From positions 124,001-188,000 of the forward strand of contig NZ_LWQT01000055.1 of NCBI RefSeq assembly GCF_001650715.1: DNA of 64,000 nucleotides. Reading direction: 5' to 3'. The stretch's first letter is position 1; each line of letters begins with the position of its first letter. The position numbers and the translations under genes were made by a program. Below the pieces are notes generated by a model that saw only the letters and a list, made by a program, of their open reading frames with translations, was not told the DNA's origin and did not search any database. Below are positions 1 to 11,163 of the stretch, piece by piece. Origin of the DNA: Paramagnetospirillum marisnigri (GTDB lineage: Bacteria > Pseudomonadota > Alphaproteobacteria > Rhodospirillales > Magnetospirillaceae).

Positions 1-848
1 TTGGCGCTGCCGGCCAGATCGGTGTGACCGGTCAGGTCGATACGGGCGGCACCCGACGACTTGACGGCGGAGGCGGCCTGCTGGATCACCCGGTTGGCCT
101 CGGGGGTGATGGCGGACTTGTCGAAGTCGAAGAACACGATGAAGTTCTTGGCCACCTGCGGCACGGCCTTGGGGGCCGGGGCCGGAGCCGCCACCGGGAC
201 GGGGGCCGGAGCGGGAGCCGCCACCGGAGCGGGCTTGTTGAACTTGTAGGTGAAGCCCAGCAGCACCGCGTGATCGCGATACTCGCTGTCCAGTGTGGTG
301 TTGTTGGCGTTGGCCTTGGTCTCGTAGTCCAGGGTCGCGAAGTAGCGATACTGGGCCTTCAGCTCGAGATTCTTGTTGATGTCGTAGGCGACACCGGCAA
401 AGCCCTGATAGGCGAACTGCCAGTCGTCGCCGTTATAGACGCTGGTGTTGTTCTGCTTGACGGTTCCAGCATCGACCATGGCCGCGCCGATACCGGCGCC
501 GACGAAGGGATGCCAGGACGACTGCGGCATGAAGTAGTAGGCGCCGTTGACCATGGTGGCCAGCGCAGTGGTGTCACCGCTGCCGGTGGCGCCGCCGACC
601 TTGTCGATGCCGCTGGAGCGGTAGCTGAGTTCGCCTTCCAGCCGCCACTGGCCGAAGGCATAGCCCACCTGGCCCTGGACCAGCCAGCCGATATCGGACT
701 CGCTCTTGTAGCCGAGGCCGGTGCCGCTGTTCTTGGAGTCTTGCAGCCACTGGGCGCCGGCATCGGCACCCACATACCACTCGGCCTGGGCCAGAGCGGG
801 CACGGCGGCGATCACCGCGGCGGCGAGGAGGGTCTTGAAGCTGCGCAT
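1..848 (-). CDS. OmpA-family outer-membrane protein (C-terminus cut by window edge)
   Basis: The reading frame runs leftward from the ATG at 848 and is still open at base 1, so only about 282 residues are visible. A signal peptide (about residues 1-20, ending PALA) is followed by an aromatic, glycine-rich region that looks like an 8-strand beta barrel (about 22-190). Then comes an Ala-Pro linker (PAPVAAPAPAP) and the start of an OmpA peptidoglycan-binding domain with FFDFDKSAITPEA and the TGHTD motif. Such proteins anchor the outer membrane to the cell wall. The periplasmic domain is incomplete here. The family call is firm; the specific porin is not identified. Confidence 0.88.
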   Translation of the reverse strand, partial: MRSFKTLLAAAVIAAVPALAQAEWYVGADAGAQWLQDSKNSGTGLGYKSESDIGWLVQGQVGYAFGQWRLEGELSYRSSGIDKVGGATGSGDTTALATMVNGAYYFMPQSSWHPFVGAGIGAAMVDAGTVKQNNTSVYNGDDWQFAYQGFAGVAYDINKNLELKAQYRYFATLDYETKANANNTTLDSEYRDHAVLLGFTYKFNKPAPVAAPAPAPVPVAAPAPAPKAVPQVAKNFIVFFDFDKSAITPEANRVIQQAASAVKSSGAARIDLTGHTDLAGSA

Positions 849-991
849 GGTGCGAAATCCTTTGAGTCTTGTCATAAGACGAAATTCTGCTTTGTCCTAT
901 GTAGACCGTGACCTTGGCTGCGGCAAGCAGGCGTAAGTCCTGGGCAGCGCTATTCCCGGCGGGTGTTGCCGCAATGCAACACTGTGACCGG

Positions 992-1792
992 TCAATCCGG
1001 GGTTGCGGCGGCGGCGGCGGTATCCAAGGCGGCGCGGTCGGCCTGATCCTTGAGGCGGCGGAACGAGCGCACGGAAAACGGGATCGACGCCATATAGGCC
1101 GAGCCCACCAGCGACAGGGTCAGCCAGGGTTCGGTCACCATGAAGGCGGCGGCCAGCCCCACCACCAGCAAGATGGGCAGCACCCATTTATGGGGAATGC
1201 GCACCTTTTTGAACGAGAAGGTGGGGATCTTGCTGACCATCATGAACGACACGCCCAGCAGGAACAGCGCCACCAGCCAGGGCCGGTCGAAGAAGCCGTC
1301 ACCGAACTGGATGGTGAGGATCAGCGGCAGCAGCACCATGCCCGCCCCGGCGGGAGCGGGCACGCCGGTGAAGAAGTTATAGGCATAGGGCGGCAGGTCG
1401 GGTTCGCCGATCATGGTGTTGAAGCGGGCCAGACGCAGGGCGCAGCAGACCGAGAACAGCAGTACCAGCGCCCAGCCGAAGCCACCCGCGCCGCGCATGG
1501 CCCAGAAATACAGCACCATGGCCGGGGCGACACCGAAGCTGACGAAATCCGACAGGGAATCCAGCTCGGCGCCGAATTTGGAGGTGCCCTGCAACAGTCG
1601 GGCGATACGCCCGTCGAGCCCGTCCAGCACGGCGGCCAGCATGGTGGCCAATACCGCTTCCTTCCACATGTCGTGCATGGCGAAGCGGATGGAGGTCAGG
1701 CCGGCGCACAACGCCAGCAGGGTCAGGATATTGGGAATCAGCTTGTTGATGGACAAGCCGGGAATGCGTGGCGACCGCTTGGGGCGGAACAT
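992..1792 (-). CDS. pssA: CDP-diacylglycerol--serine O-phosphatidyltransferase
   Basis: This 266-residue polytopic membrane protein makes phosphatidylserine from CDP-diacylglycerol and serine. Residues near 75 carry the complete CDP-alcohol phosphatidyltransferase signature, DG-x2-AR-x8-G-x3-D-x3-D. The start is the ATG at 1792, which overlaps the stop of psd (ATGA); longer upstream extensions lie inside psd and are rejected. Pairing with psd gives the two-step route to phosphatidylethanolamine in one transcript. The C-terminal tail is Ala/Asp-rich and probably cytoplasmic. Confidence 0.93.
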   Translation of the reverse strand: MFRPKRSPRIPGLSINKLIPNILTLLALCAGLTSIRFAMHDMWKEAVLATMLAAVLDGLDGRIARLLQGTSKFGAELDSLSDFVSFGVAPAMVLYFWAMRGAGGFGWALVLLFSVCCALRLARFNTMIGEPDLPPYAYNFFTGVPAPAGAGMVLLPLILTIQFGDGFFDRPWLVALFLLGVSFMMVSKIPTFSFKKVRIPHKWVLPILLVVGLAAAFMVTEPWLTLSLVGSAYMASIPFSVRSFRRLKDQADRAALDTAAAAATPD

Positions 1793-2499
1793 CAGCGCAC
1801 CTCGCCCGGGCGCGCCGCCTGGGGGCCGTCGAGATCGGCCAGAACCGTCTCGGCCGCCAGCGTGGTCTGGCCCAGCGCCACCAGCGGCTCGACGCCCTCG
1901 GGCAAATAGACATCGACGCGCGAGCCGAAGCGGATCAGGCCGAAGCGCTCGCCCGCCCTCACCTGCTGCCCGTCCTTGAGATCGCATTTGATGCGTCGCG
2001 CCACCAGCCCGGCGATCTGCACGAAGGCCAGTTCGCGGCCATCGGGCCGGGTCAGGCGCACCGACATGCGTTCGTTGTCGGCGCTGGCCTTGTCCAGCGA
2101 AGCGTCGAGGAACTTGCCCGGCCGATAGGACGTGGCCGACACGGTGCCGTCCACCGGCACCCGGTTGATATGGACCGAGAACACGCTCATGAAGACCGAG
2201 ATCCGCATGCGCGGCTCATCGCCCATGCCCAGTTCGGGCGGCGGCGCGGCCATGCCGATCATCTGGACCACGCCGTCGGCGGGGCTGATCACCAGACCGT
2301 CGCGGATGGGGGTGACGCGGTCGGGATCGCGGAAGAACCAGGCGCACCAGCAGGTCAGCAGCCCCCCCAGCCAGCCCAGCGGCGCCCAGACCTGCCCCAG
2401 CAGCAATGCCGCCACGGCGAACAGGGCGACGAACGGCCAACCCTCGCGGTTGACGGGGAACCAGAGATACTTGGTCAAGGAAATGTTGTGAGCCTGCAC
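1792..2499 (-). CDS. psd: phosphatidylserine decarboxylase proenzyme
   Basis: The enzyme decarboxylates phosphatidylserine to phosphatidylethanolamine and matures by self-cleavage to form a pyruvoyl group. It is the short type (about 235 residues) with an N-terminal hydrophobic hairpin (about 20-60), the FFRDP-R and ISPADG motifs, VHINR-PVDG, and a C-terminal [10 protein letters not shown] where cleavage is expected between Gly and Ser. I chose the GTG at 2499 because a GGAG lies 8 bases upstream; another in-frame GTG at 2526 has poorer spacing. pssA overlaps its stop codon. Confidence 0.9.
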   Translation of the reverse strand: MQAHNISLTKYLWFPVNREGWPFVALFAVAALLLGQVWAPLGWLGGLLTCWCAWFFRDPDRVTPIRDGLVISPADGVVQMIGMAAPPPELGMGDEPRMRISVFMSVFSVHINRVPVDGTVSATSYRPGKFLDASLDKASADNERMSVRLTRPDGRELAFVQIAGLVARRIKCDLKDGQQVRAGERFGLIRFGSRVDVYLPEGVEPLVALGQTTLAAETVLADLDGPQAARPGEVR

Positions 2500-2651
2500 G
2501 AGCCAATCTCCGCGTGGGAGCCCCACCCCTCAGCGGCAAGGCACCAGGACCTTATACAGCCGGTCTTTTGGAATTTCATCCCGAACCGCGTCGTGATAGT
2601 CATGATATTCGTGTGTCGCCCCTTTGTTTCGGCCGCAAGGCAATTCGCAGC

Positions 2652-3188
2652 ATGACCAGAAGCGTTACCTTGACCCTGGGCGGAAAGCCCCTACCGATCG
2701 ATCTTCAGGGCGCCTGGGCCGAGGACGACAGCCAGGCCCTGGTACTGGGCGACGGTTCGGTCAAATTCGATTTCAATCTGCGCCAGATCCGCTTCGCCGC
2801 ACAATTGGAGCAGGCCCGGGGTGCCGCCCATATGAAGCTGGTGGGCGATCTCGGCCCCATGCCCTTCTCGGCGGAATCGCCCGCGGCGCGGGCGGGACTG
2901 GCCCGCATCGTCGAAGCCGCCAATGCCCATCTGGGCAGCGGATGCTTTCGCGTGGTGGCCGGGCGGGTGCTGGTGGGGGGCGACATCGCCATCCCGGTGC
3001 CGGTGACCGCCCATGCCCTGGTGACCGAGGTCACCCGCTTCCTGGCGCCGACCCTGCCCTATCTGGAAGTGATCGCCCTCTATATCCGGCCGCCCCTGGC
3101 CGCCGCGCGGCCAGGCGAAAGCGCCGTCCGGCCGGAATGGCGCCGGCTGGGCCTGCCCGGGCGCGGGGTTAGCGGTTGGGGACGCTGA
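2652..3188 (+). CDS. hypothetical protein, 178 aa
   Basis: I do not recognise this soluble protein. It begins MTRSVTLTLGGKPLPIDLQG and alternates short beta segments with helices; no signal peptide, membrane segment or metal-binding motif is visible. The composition and alternation are loosely like small YbjN-type chaperone folds, but that is only an impression. It is transcribed away from psd across a region of about 150 bases and its 3' end overlaps the 3' end of the convergent LysM gene by about 20 bases. An in-frame extension to 2514 was rejected because it would run through the psd promoter region. Confidence 0.6.
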   Translation: MTRSVTLTLGGKPLPIDLQGAWAEDDSQALVLGDGSVKFDFNLRQIRFAAQLEQARGAAHMKLVGDLGPMPFSAESPAARAGLARIVEAANAHLGSGCFRVVAGRVLVGGDIAIPVPVTAHALVTEVTRFLAPTLPYLEVIALYIRPPLAAARPGESAVRPEWRRLGLPGRGVSGWGR

Positions 3189-4188
3189 ACACCTGACCGG
3201 GATAGATCAGGTCGGGGTCCTTGATCCGGTCGCGGTTGGCCTCGAAGATCACGGTATAGGCGACGCCGCGCCCGTACAGCCTGCGGGCGATGCGCCATAG
3301 CGAGTTGCCCGGCGCCACCACGATTCCCACCGACCCGGCGGACAATTCCTCGCCCGGCGCCCAGCTCACCTCGACCCGGGCCAGCACCTTGCCCTTGTCG
3401 CCGATCAGGTCGGCGCGGAGCAGATGGCGGTCATGGCCCGCCGGCTTGGTGGAGTCCACCCGCCATTGGCCGTCGCCATCGGCATCGGCCTTGCCGATCA
3501 GCTTATTGTCCAGATACAGGAAGATCTTGGCTCCGGCATGGGCCTTGCCGCCCACGAACAGGCGGCCCTGGTCGTCATGGTCGACCACATCCAGCGAGAT
3601 CAGCCCGCTGGTCCCCGCCGGTCCCTGCAACAGGCGGCTTGCGCCCTTCTTGCTGGTCTGGATGGCCAGGGCGGGACCCTTGCCCTGCTCGGGCACCACC
3701 AGCACGACCGGATCGCCGGAATCGGTGGTGGTTCCATCGGGATTGCGGGCGATCAGCCGCAGTTCGCGCGAACCGGGGGGCAGGGCGCCACTGGGAACGA
3801 AGACCCATTCGCCGCGCTGGTCGGCGGTGACCTTGCCCAGTTCGGTGCCGCCATCGACAATGGTCACCACCGCGCCGGGAACGGCGCGACCGGCAATGAC
3901 CGAATTGCCATCGGTGCCGATGCGGACCACGTCGAAACTGGGTTCGCGCGCCGGGGCGGGCGCGGCGGGCATGGCGCCGGTCGCCGGGACGGCCTGGGGT
4001 ACCGGGGCAGGCAGGTTGGCGGCGGACTTGTCCTCGCGCTCGTGCATCAGCGACAGTGCCAGGGCGATGGCGGCGACGGCGAGCCCGATCAGGGCGATAA
4101 TGGTGGGGCGGTTCGTCGGCTCGTCCTTGGGACGGGACGGCGGCGGTTCATCCCGGGGCGGGGTTTCGGTGGCGGGCTCCATGGCCAC
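3169..4188 (-). CDS. membrane-anchored LysM-domain protein
   Basis: This 339-residue protein has a charged, proline-rich cytoplasmic N-terminus, one transmembrane segment (about residues 29-47), an Ala/Pro linker, two Ig-like beta repeats, and a C-terminal LysM domain (about 290-338) with GNSLWRIARRLYG and the terminal DLIYPGQVFSVP. LysM domains bind glycan strands, so it probably tethers the inner membrane to peptidoglycan. Ig-like modules followed by LysM are a common arrangement in Rhodospirillales. No catalytic domain is visible, so a structural or scaffold role is inferred. Confidence 0.82.
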   Translation of the reverse strand: MAMEPATETPPRDEPPPSRPKDEPTNRPTIIALIGLAVAAIALALSLMHEREDKSAANLPAPVPQAVPATGAMPAAPAPAREPSFDVVRIGTDGNSVIAGRAVPGAVVTIVDGGTELGKVTADQRGEWVFVPSGALPPGSRELRLIARNPDGTTTDSGDPVVLVVPEQGKGPALAIQTSKKGASRLLQGPAGTSGLISLDVVDHDDQGRLFVGGKAHAGAKIFLYLDNKLIGKADADGDGQWRVDSTKPAGHDRHLLRADLIGDKGKVLARVEVSWAPGEELSAGSVGIVVAPGNSLWRIARRLYGRGVAYTVIFEANRDRIKDPDLIYPGQVFSVPNR

Positions 4189-4298
4189 AGCCTAGCAGGC
4201 TCGGCGAAGGCTGTCACTGACCCTCGTCCAGCCCCATTGACCCGACCGGAACGGCCTGGAAAACTGGCCTTCCCCAGTCATCGCCAAGGTTGTGCCCC

Positions 4299-4958
4299 AT
4301 GTCCCCTTCCGGCTCTTCTCGCCCCGTTCCCGTCTGGGACCTGCCGCTGCGGCTGTTCCACTGGTCCCTGGTCCTGCTGTTCGCCTTGTCCTGGGCCAGC
4401 GGCAAGATGGGCAAGCTGGACATCCATATGAAGATGGGCGCGGCGGTGCTGACCCTGATCCTGTTCCGGCTGGCCTGGGGCGTGGTGGGCAGCCCCACCG
4501 CCCGCTTCGCCCGGTTCGTGTCCGGTCCCGGAGGCATCCTCGCCTATCTGCGCGGACAATGGTCGGGCATCGGTCACAATCCGCTGGGGGCGCTGTCGGT
4601 GCTGGCCATGCTGGGCCTGCTGGCGGCCCAGGCAACGGCGGGCCTGTTCACCAGCGACGACATCGCCACCGACGGGCCGTTAGTCTGGAGCGCCTCGGGC
4701 GCCATGGTGAAGCTGCTGTCGGGACTGCATCGCCAGGGTGCCTGGCTGCTGCTGGGGCTGGTGGGGTTGCACCTGGCCGCCATCGTCTTCTACCGGATCA
4801 AGAAAGGCGAGAATCTGGTGATCCCCATGGTCACCGGCGTCAAGGAGATGGACCCGGCGCCGGAGCCGCAGCGCCTGGCCAGCCCCTGGCTGGCCTTGGC
4901 GCTGCTGGTGGTGGCCGCCGCCCTGGTGTTCGGCGGCCTGGCGGTCTGGGGGAAATAG
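4299..4958 (+). CDS. cytochrome b561-family membrane protein
   Basis: This is a 219-residue, four-to-five-helix membrane protein of the bacterial cytochrome b561 / Ni-hydrogenase b-type family. It starts PVWDLPLRLFHWSLV, the typical first helix. Histidines in LFHW, DIHMKMG, GLHRQG and GLHLAAI are placed to ligate two b hemes. It should move electrons between quinol and a periplasmic carrier. The ATG at 4299 has an AAGG upstream and is preferred to a TTG at 4290. It converges on a cytochrome c' gene only 23 bases away, suggesting, without proving, that the two are electron-transfer partners. Confidence 0.85.
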   Translation: MSPSGSSRPVPVWDLPLRLFHWSLVLLFALSWASGKMGKLDIHMKMGAAVLTLILFRLAWGVVGSPTARFARFVSGPGGILAYLRGQWSGIGHNPLGALSVLAMLGLLAAQATAGLFTSDDIATDGPLVWSASGAMVKLLSGLHRQGAWLLLGLVGLHLAAIVFYRIKKGENLVIPMVTGVKEMDPAPEPQRLASPWLALALLVVAAALVFGGLAVWGK

Positions 4959-4981
4959 CCCCAAGGCCGCCTTTTCCCCCA

Positions 4982-5446
4982 TTAATCCTTCTTGAGTTCC
5001 TCGTGGCAGCCCTTGCACAGCTTGCCCACATTGGCGGCCTGGGCCTTGACGGCATCGGGCCCCACCTTGGCGGCGTCGGCGAGCTTGGCGGCCTCGGTCT
5101 CCAGGGCCTTCCAGCCATCGGCGAACTGACCGGCCTTGGCGCCGAAGGCTTCGGGCTTGGTGGCGGAATTGGGCAGGGACTCGGTGCCCTTGGCCCAGCC
5201 GATGGGCGCCAGCTTGGCCAGCAGCGACAGGTTGGCGGCCATCTCGGCGGCATTGGCGGGCAGGTCGGCCTTGCCCTGCGAGAAGGCGGCGATAGGAACC
5301 CACTGGGACTTCACCGCCTGCATCAGGCCCTGGCGCAGTTTTAGCAGATCTTCCGGCTTGGCCTGCTGGGCGCTGGCGGGCAGCGCGGCCACGGCGACGG
5401 CGGCGGCCAGGAACGAGGCGAGGGCGGTCTTGGCGAATAGGTTCAT
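4982..5446 (-). CDS. cytochrome c' (class II c-type cytochrome)
   Basis: The product is a 154-residue periplasmic protein with a Sec signal (about residues 1-26, ending ASAQ) and a four-helix body. The single heme site [11 protein letters not shown] lies at the extreme C-terminus, as in cytochrome c'. These proteins bind NO or act as small electron carriers. A strong AGGGGGA ribosome site lies before the ATG. It converges on the cytochrome b561 gene; the same pairing is known in other bacteria, where b561 can reduce the c-type partner. Confidence 0.88.
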   Translation of the reverse strand: MNLFAKTALASFLAAAVAVAALPASAQQAKPEDLLKLRQGLMQAVKSQWVPIAAFSQGKADLPANAAEMAANLSLLAKLAPIGWAKGTESLPNSATKPEAFGAKAGQFADGWKALETEAAKLADAAKVGPDAVKAQAANVGKLCKGCHEELKKD

Positions 5447-5702
5447 GGGTAACTCCCCCTAGGAGTGCGAGGTTGCCGAAGGTCCTGAGTATGGTGGCAA
5501 GCTCGCGCCTTTCCTAGAGAGGATTCAATGAATTCGTCCCCCTGCCCCCCCGTTTCCCATCCCAACGAGTAGGATTCCGGCTTGCGTTCGCCGCCCCGAA
5601 TGCTATCGTCCCCGGCTGTCCGGCCATGGGCGGCGATCATGCTGCCCAATCCCCGGGACCGCCGTCCGCCACGGCGAAGACCAACTCAGACGAGGGGGGT
5701 AA

Positions 5703-7937
<2,235 letters not shown>

Positions 7938-7955
7938 GACACGAACCAAATACTC

Positions 7956-7985
7956 TCGGGCGGAGGAGGCATCTCCTCCGCCCGA
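7956..7985 (+). other. strong hairpin between the two isocitrate dehydrogenase genes
   Basis: A perfect 12-bp stem (TCGGGCGGAGGA with its complement at 7974-7985) closes a 6-base loop, GGCATC. It lies 18 bases after the stop of the monomeric enzyme. It lacks a T tract, so it is either a weak terminator or a 3'-end stabilising hairpin that separates expression of the two genes. Confidence 0.6.
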
Positions 7986-8046
7986 TCCGCTTCTCCGCCG
8001 CCGCCCGACTCCCCCTTAGGACATCCGTAGACCGAGGAACCCCTCC

Positions 8047-9264
8047 ATGAACAAGATCAAGGTCAAGAACCCCATCGTTGAACTCGACGGCGACGAGATG
8101 ACGCGGATCATCTGGAAGTTCATCAAGGACAAGCTGATCCTTCCCTATCTCGACCTGGACCTGAAATACTACGATCTGGGTATCGAGAACCGGGACAAGA
8201 CCGACGACAAGGTGACCATCGACTCCGCCGAGGCCATCAAGCAGTACGGCGTCGGCGTCAAATGCGCCACCATCACCCCCGATGAAGCCCGGGTGAAGGA
8301 ATTCGGCCTGAAGAAGATGTGGAAGTCGCCCAACGGCACCATCCGCAACATCCTGGACGGCACCGTGTTCCGCGAACCCATCATCTGCAAGAACGTGCCG
8401 CGCCTGGTGCCGGGCTGGACCAAGCCCATCGTCATCGGCCGCCACGCCTTCGGCGACCAGTACAAGGCCACCGACTTCACCGTTCCCGGCCCCGGCAAGC
8501 TGACCATCAAGTTCGTAGGCGCCAATGGCGACACCATCGAGCATGAAGTGTTCGACTTCCCCGGCGCCGGTGTCGCCATGGGCATGTACAACCTGGACGA
8601 GTCCATCTACGGCTTCGCCCGGGCCTGCATGAACTACGGCCTGCAGAAGAAGTGGCCGGTCTATCTGTCCACCAAGAACACCATTCTCAAGGCCTATGAC
8701 GGCCGCTTCAAGGACATCTTCCAGGAGGTCTACGAGAAGGAGTTCAAGGCCGAATTCGACAAGATCGGCATCACCTACGAGCACCGCCTGATCGACGACA
8801 TGGTGGCCTCGGCCCTGAAGTGGTCGGGCGAATTCGTCTGGGCCTGCAAGAACTACGACGGCGATGTCCAGTCCGACACCGTCGCCCAGGGCTTCGGCTC
8901 GCTGGGCCTGATGACCTCGGTGCTCATGAGCCCCGACGGCAAGGTGGTGGAGGCGGAAGCCGCCCACGGCACCGTCACCCGTCACTATCGCGAGCACCAG
9001 AAGGGCAAGGAGACCTCGACCAACCCGATCGCCTCCATCTTCGCCTGGACCCGGGGCCTGTTCTACCGCGCCCAGTTCGACGGCACCCCCGAGGTGGCCC
9101 GCTTCGCCGAGGCGCTGGAGCAGGTCTGCGTCGAGACCGTGGAATCCGGCTTCATGACCAAGGATCTCGCCATCCTGATCGGTCCCAGCCAGTCCTGGCT
9201 GACCACCGGCCAGTTCCTCGACAAGCTGGACGAGAACCTGAAGAAGAAGATGGGCATGGCCTGA
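8047..9264 (+). CDS. icd: isocitrate dehydrogenase (NADP), dimeric eukaryote-like type
   Basis: This 405-residue enzyme belongs to the homodimeric NADP-isocitrate dehydrogenases that resemble mitochondrial IDH. It opens [19 protein letters not shown] and has the substrate loop [19 protein letters not shown], the R/K residues of [12 protein letters not shown], the metal-binding YDGDVQSD region, and the cofactor segment [17 protein letters not shown]. It uses isocitrate and NADP. It lies just downstream of the monomeric isozyme and ends at a strong terminator. The duplication is functional rather than sequence-based because the two proteins have different folds. Confidence 0.96.
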   Translation: MNKIKVKNPIVELDGDEMTRIIWKFIKDKLILPYLDLDLKYYDLGIENRDKTDDKVTIDSAEAIKQYGVGVKCATITPDEARVKEFGLKKMWKSPNGTIRNILDGTVFREPIICKNVPRLVPGWTKPIVIGRHAFGDQYKATDFTVPGPGKLTIKFVGANGDTIEHEVFDFPGAGVAMGMYNLDESIYGFARACMNYGLQKKWPVYLSTKNTILKAYDGRFKDIFQEVYEKEFKAEFDKIGITYEHRLIDDMVASALKWSGEFVWACKNYDGDVQSDTVAQGFGSLGLMTSVLMSPDGKVVEAEAAHGTVTRHYREHQKGKETSTNPIASIFAWTRGLFYRAQFDGTPEVARFAEALEQVCVETVESGFMTKDLAILIGPSQSWLTTGQFLDKLDENLKKKMGMA

Positions 9265-9284
9265 TCGGTCCTTCCCGCAAGCAG

Positions 9285-9318
9285 CCCCCGCCGGAGCGAT
9301 CCGGCGGGGGTTTTGTTT
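9285..9318 (+). terminator. rho-independent terminator after dimeric icd
   Basis: A perfect 11-bp GC-rich stem (CCCCCGCCGGA pairing with 9300-9310) with a GCGA loop is followed by TTTTGTTT. It starts 20 bases after the icd stop codon. Confidence 0.93.
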
Positions 9319-9403
9319 GGCCGGACCCAATCGTCGGGCTTGATTCCGGCGGCGGTCACGTCAATGTGATGCCGGGCCAACCGTCGCCTGGACAGAGTCC
9401 GTC

Positions 9404-10159
9404 ATGACCGAATCAGAAACCGTTCCTGCCTGTTCCGGCGCCTGCGCCGATACCTCCGCCTTCGATTTCATCATGGCCTTCCAGCCGGTAGTGGACCTGC
9501 GGCGGCGGAGCATCTATGCCTACGAAGCGCTGGTGCGCGGCCCCAATGGCGAAGGCGCCGCCTCGGTCCTGGCCGGAGTGACCGAGGCCAATCGCTACGC
9601 CTTCGACCAGGCCTGCCGGGTCCGCGCCATCGAAACCGCCGCCCGGCTGCGCCTGGACCGTCGCTTGAACATCAATTTCCTGCCCAATGCCGTCTACCAC
9701 CCCGAGGCCTGCCTGCGCCTGACCCTGGCCGCCGCCGAGAAACACGGCTTTCCCCGCGACCTGATCACCTTCGAATTCACCGAGGACGAGATGATCGTCG
9801 ATCGCGATCATCTCAAATCCATCGTCACCACCTATCGCCGCCATGGCTTCATGACGGCGCTGGACGATTTCGGCACCGGCTATGCCGGGCTGTCGCTGCT
9901 GGCCGATTTCCAACCCGATACCATCAAGATCGACCGCTGCCTGGTCACCGGCGTCGATAATGACAAGCCCCGCCAGGCCATCATCGCCGGCCTGATGCGC
10001 ATGGCCGAGATGCTGGGAATTTCGGTGGTGGCGGAAGGAGTGGAGCGCGCCGAGGAAGCCCGGACCCTGATGGCGATGGGGCTTCACCTGTTCCAGGGCT
10101 ATCTGTTCGCCCGCCCGGCGATCCAGGCCCTGACCCCCGAGGACGGCATCACCTGGTAG
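9404..10159 (+). CDS. stand-alone EAL-domain cyclic-di-GMP phosphodiesterase
   Basis: The 251-residue protein is almost entirely one EAL domain. It keeps the EAL motif at about residue 41 (YEALVRG), the metal/substrate positions in NINFLP and FEFTEDE, the DDFGTGYAGLSLL loop, IKIDR, the EGVE glutamate and QGYLFARP. All expected catalytic residues appear present, so it should hydrolyse c-di-GMP. No GGDEF, PAS or membrane segment accompanies it. It is next to a flagellar cluster, which suggests a motility role, although a terminator separates it from icd and it reads toward fliP rather than with it. Confidence 0.9.
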   Translation: MTESETVPACSGACADTSAFDFIMAFQPVVDLRRRSIYAYEALVRGPNGEGAASVLAGVTEANRYAFDQACRVRAIETAARLRLDRRLNINFLPNAVYHPEACLRLTLAAAEKHGFPRDLITFEFTEDEMIVDRDHLKSIVTTYRRHGFMTALDDFGTGYAGLSLLADFQPDTIKIDRCLVTGVDNDKPRQAIIAGLMRMAEMLGISVVAEGVERAEEARTLMAMGLHLFQGYLFARPAIQALTPEDGITW

Positions 10160-10174
10160 GATGGCCTGGCCGCG

Positions 10175-10306
10175 TCACTGGCGGGTGAAATCCGCCACCT
10201 GACGCCGCAGGGCGGCCTCGGCATAGTCAAGTTCGGCCAGGCTGTCGCGAATGGCGGCCATCAACCGATCGAAACGTTCGCGAAAACAAGCCAGATCAAA
10301 TGCCAT
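10175..10306 (-). CDS. small hypothetical protein, 43 aa
   Basis: A short frame from the ATG at 10306 encodes MAFDLACFRERFDRLMAAIR and continues as one predicted amphipathic helix, ending in a TGA at 10177-10175. An AGGAT lies upstream at moderate spacing. It follows fliP in the same direction after 116 bases. The regular heptad-like pattern (Leu/Ala/Phe) and charge balance look protein-like, but there is no family I can name. It might be a small flagellar or regulatory peptide; chance is still possible at this size. Confidence 0.4.
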   Translation of the reverse strand: MAFDLACFRERFDRLMAAIRDSLAELDYAEAALRRQVADFTRQ

Positions 10307-10422
10307 CGCCAGCCAATCCTTTGCCCAGGGTCGCCCATACCCTCCGTAAGGATTTGACTATGCCATAAGTCCATAAACGCAATTCGATTCGGCTGTGAAC
10401 CAAATTGCAACGGTTCGAATGT

Positions 10423-11163
10423 CTAGCCGAAGCTCTGGACCAGGCTTCCCACCACCAGATACCAGCCGTCCACCAGCACGAAGAAGATCAGCTTGAACGG
10501 CAGCGAGATCATGGCGGGCGGAATCATCATCATGCCCATGCTCATCAGGATCGAGGCGATGACCATGTCGATGATCAGGAAGGGCAGGAAGATCAGGAAG
10601 CCGATCTCGAAGGCGCGGCGCAGCTCGCTGATCATGAAGGAGGGAATCAGCGCCTTCAGGGGCACATCCTCGGGATTGGCCACTTCCTTGGCCCTGGACA
10701 TGTCCATGAACAGCTTCAGGTCCTGGGGCCGCACATGCTTCATCATGAAGGCGTGGAACGGCTTGACCGCGCGCTCGAAGCCCTCGATCTCCTCGATCTG
10801 GCCGTCCATCATGGGCTGGATACCGGTTTCCCAGGCCTTGTCGAAGGTGGGCGCCATGACGAAGGCGGTCATGAACATGGCCAGGGAGACCAGCACCGTA
10901 TTGGGCGGCGCCTGCATGGTGCCCAGAGCCTGACGCAGGAAGCCGAACACCACCACGAAGCGGGTGAACGAGGTCACCATCACCACGATCGACGGCGCGA
11001 TGGACAAGACGGTGGTCAGCGCCACCAACTGGATGATGCGCGATGTGGCGCTGGAGGAGTTGCCCCCCAGGTCGATATTGATGGCCTGGGCCAGCACCGG
11101 AGCCGCCATCAGGGCGGTCCCCAGGCCAATGGCGGCGGCGAGGACGAGGCGGCGGCGGCTCAT
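10423..11163 (-). CDS. fliP: flagellar export-gate protein FliP
   Basis: FliP forms the core of the flagellar type III export gate with FliQ and FliR. The 246-residue protein has a signal peptide (about 1-25, ending PVLA), as usual for FliP, followed by SFTRFVVVFGFLRQALGTMQAPPN, a large periplasmic domain, and the C-terminal helices with GFLIFLPFLIIDMVIASILMSMGMMM and DGWYLVVGSLVQSF. The ATG at 11163 overlaps the fliO stop (ATGA), so the longer upstream frame is not used. It sits in a leftward operon with fliO and two less familiar genes, divergent from the flgB operon. Confidence 0.95.
   Translation of the reverse strand: MSRRRLVLAAAIGLGTALMAAPVLAQAINIDLGGNSSSATSRIIQLVALTTVLSIAPSIVVMVTSFTRFVVVFGFLRQALGTMQAPPNTVLVSLAMFMTAFVMAPTFDKAWETGIQPMMDGQIEEIEGFERAVKPFHAFMMKHVRPQDLKLFMDMSRAKEVANPEDVPLKALIPSFMISELRRAFEIGFLIFLPFLIIDMVIASILMSMGMMMIPPAMISLPFKLIFFVLVDGWYLVVGSLVQSFG

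Noticed and set aside
9320-9400. Possible third copy of the palindromic repeat after the icd terminator
   Set aside because: It contains a loose CGGGCTTGATTCCGG-like stretch and a GTCACG...GTGAT pair, but neither the two-hairpin core nor the CCGGACAAACCCTA end is present.
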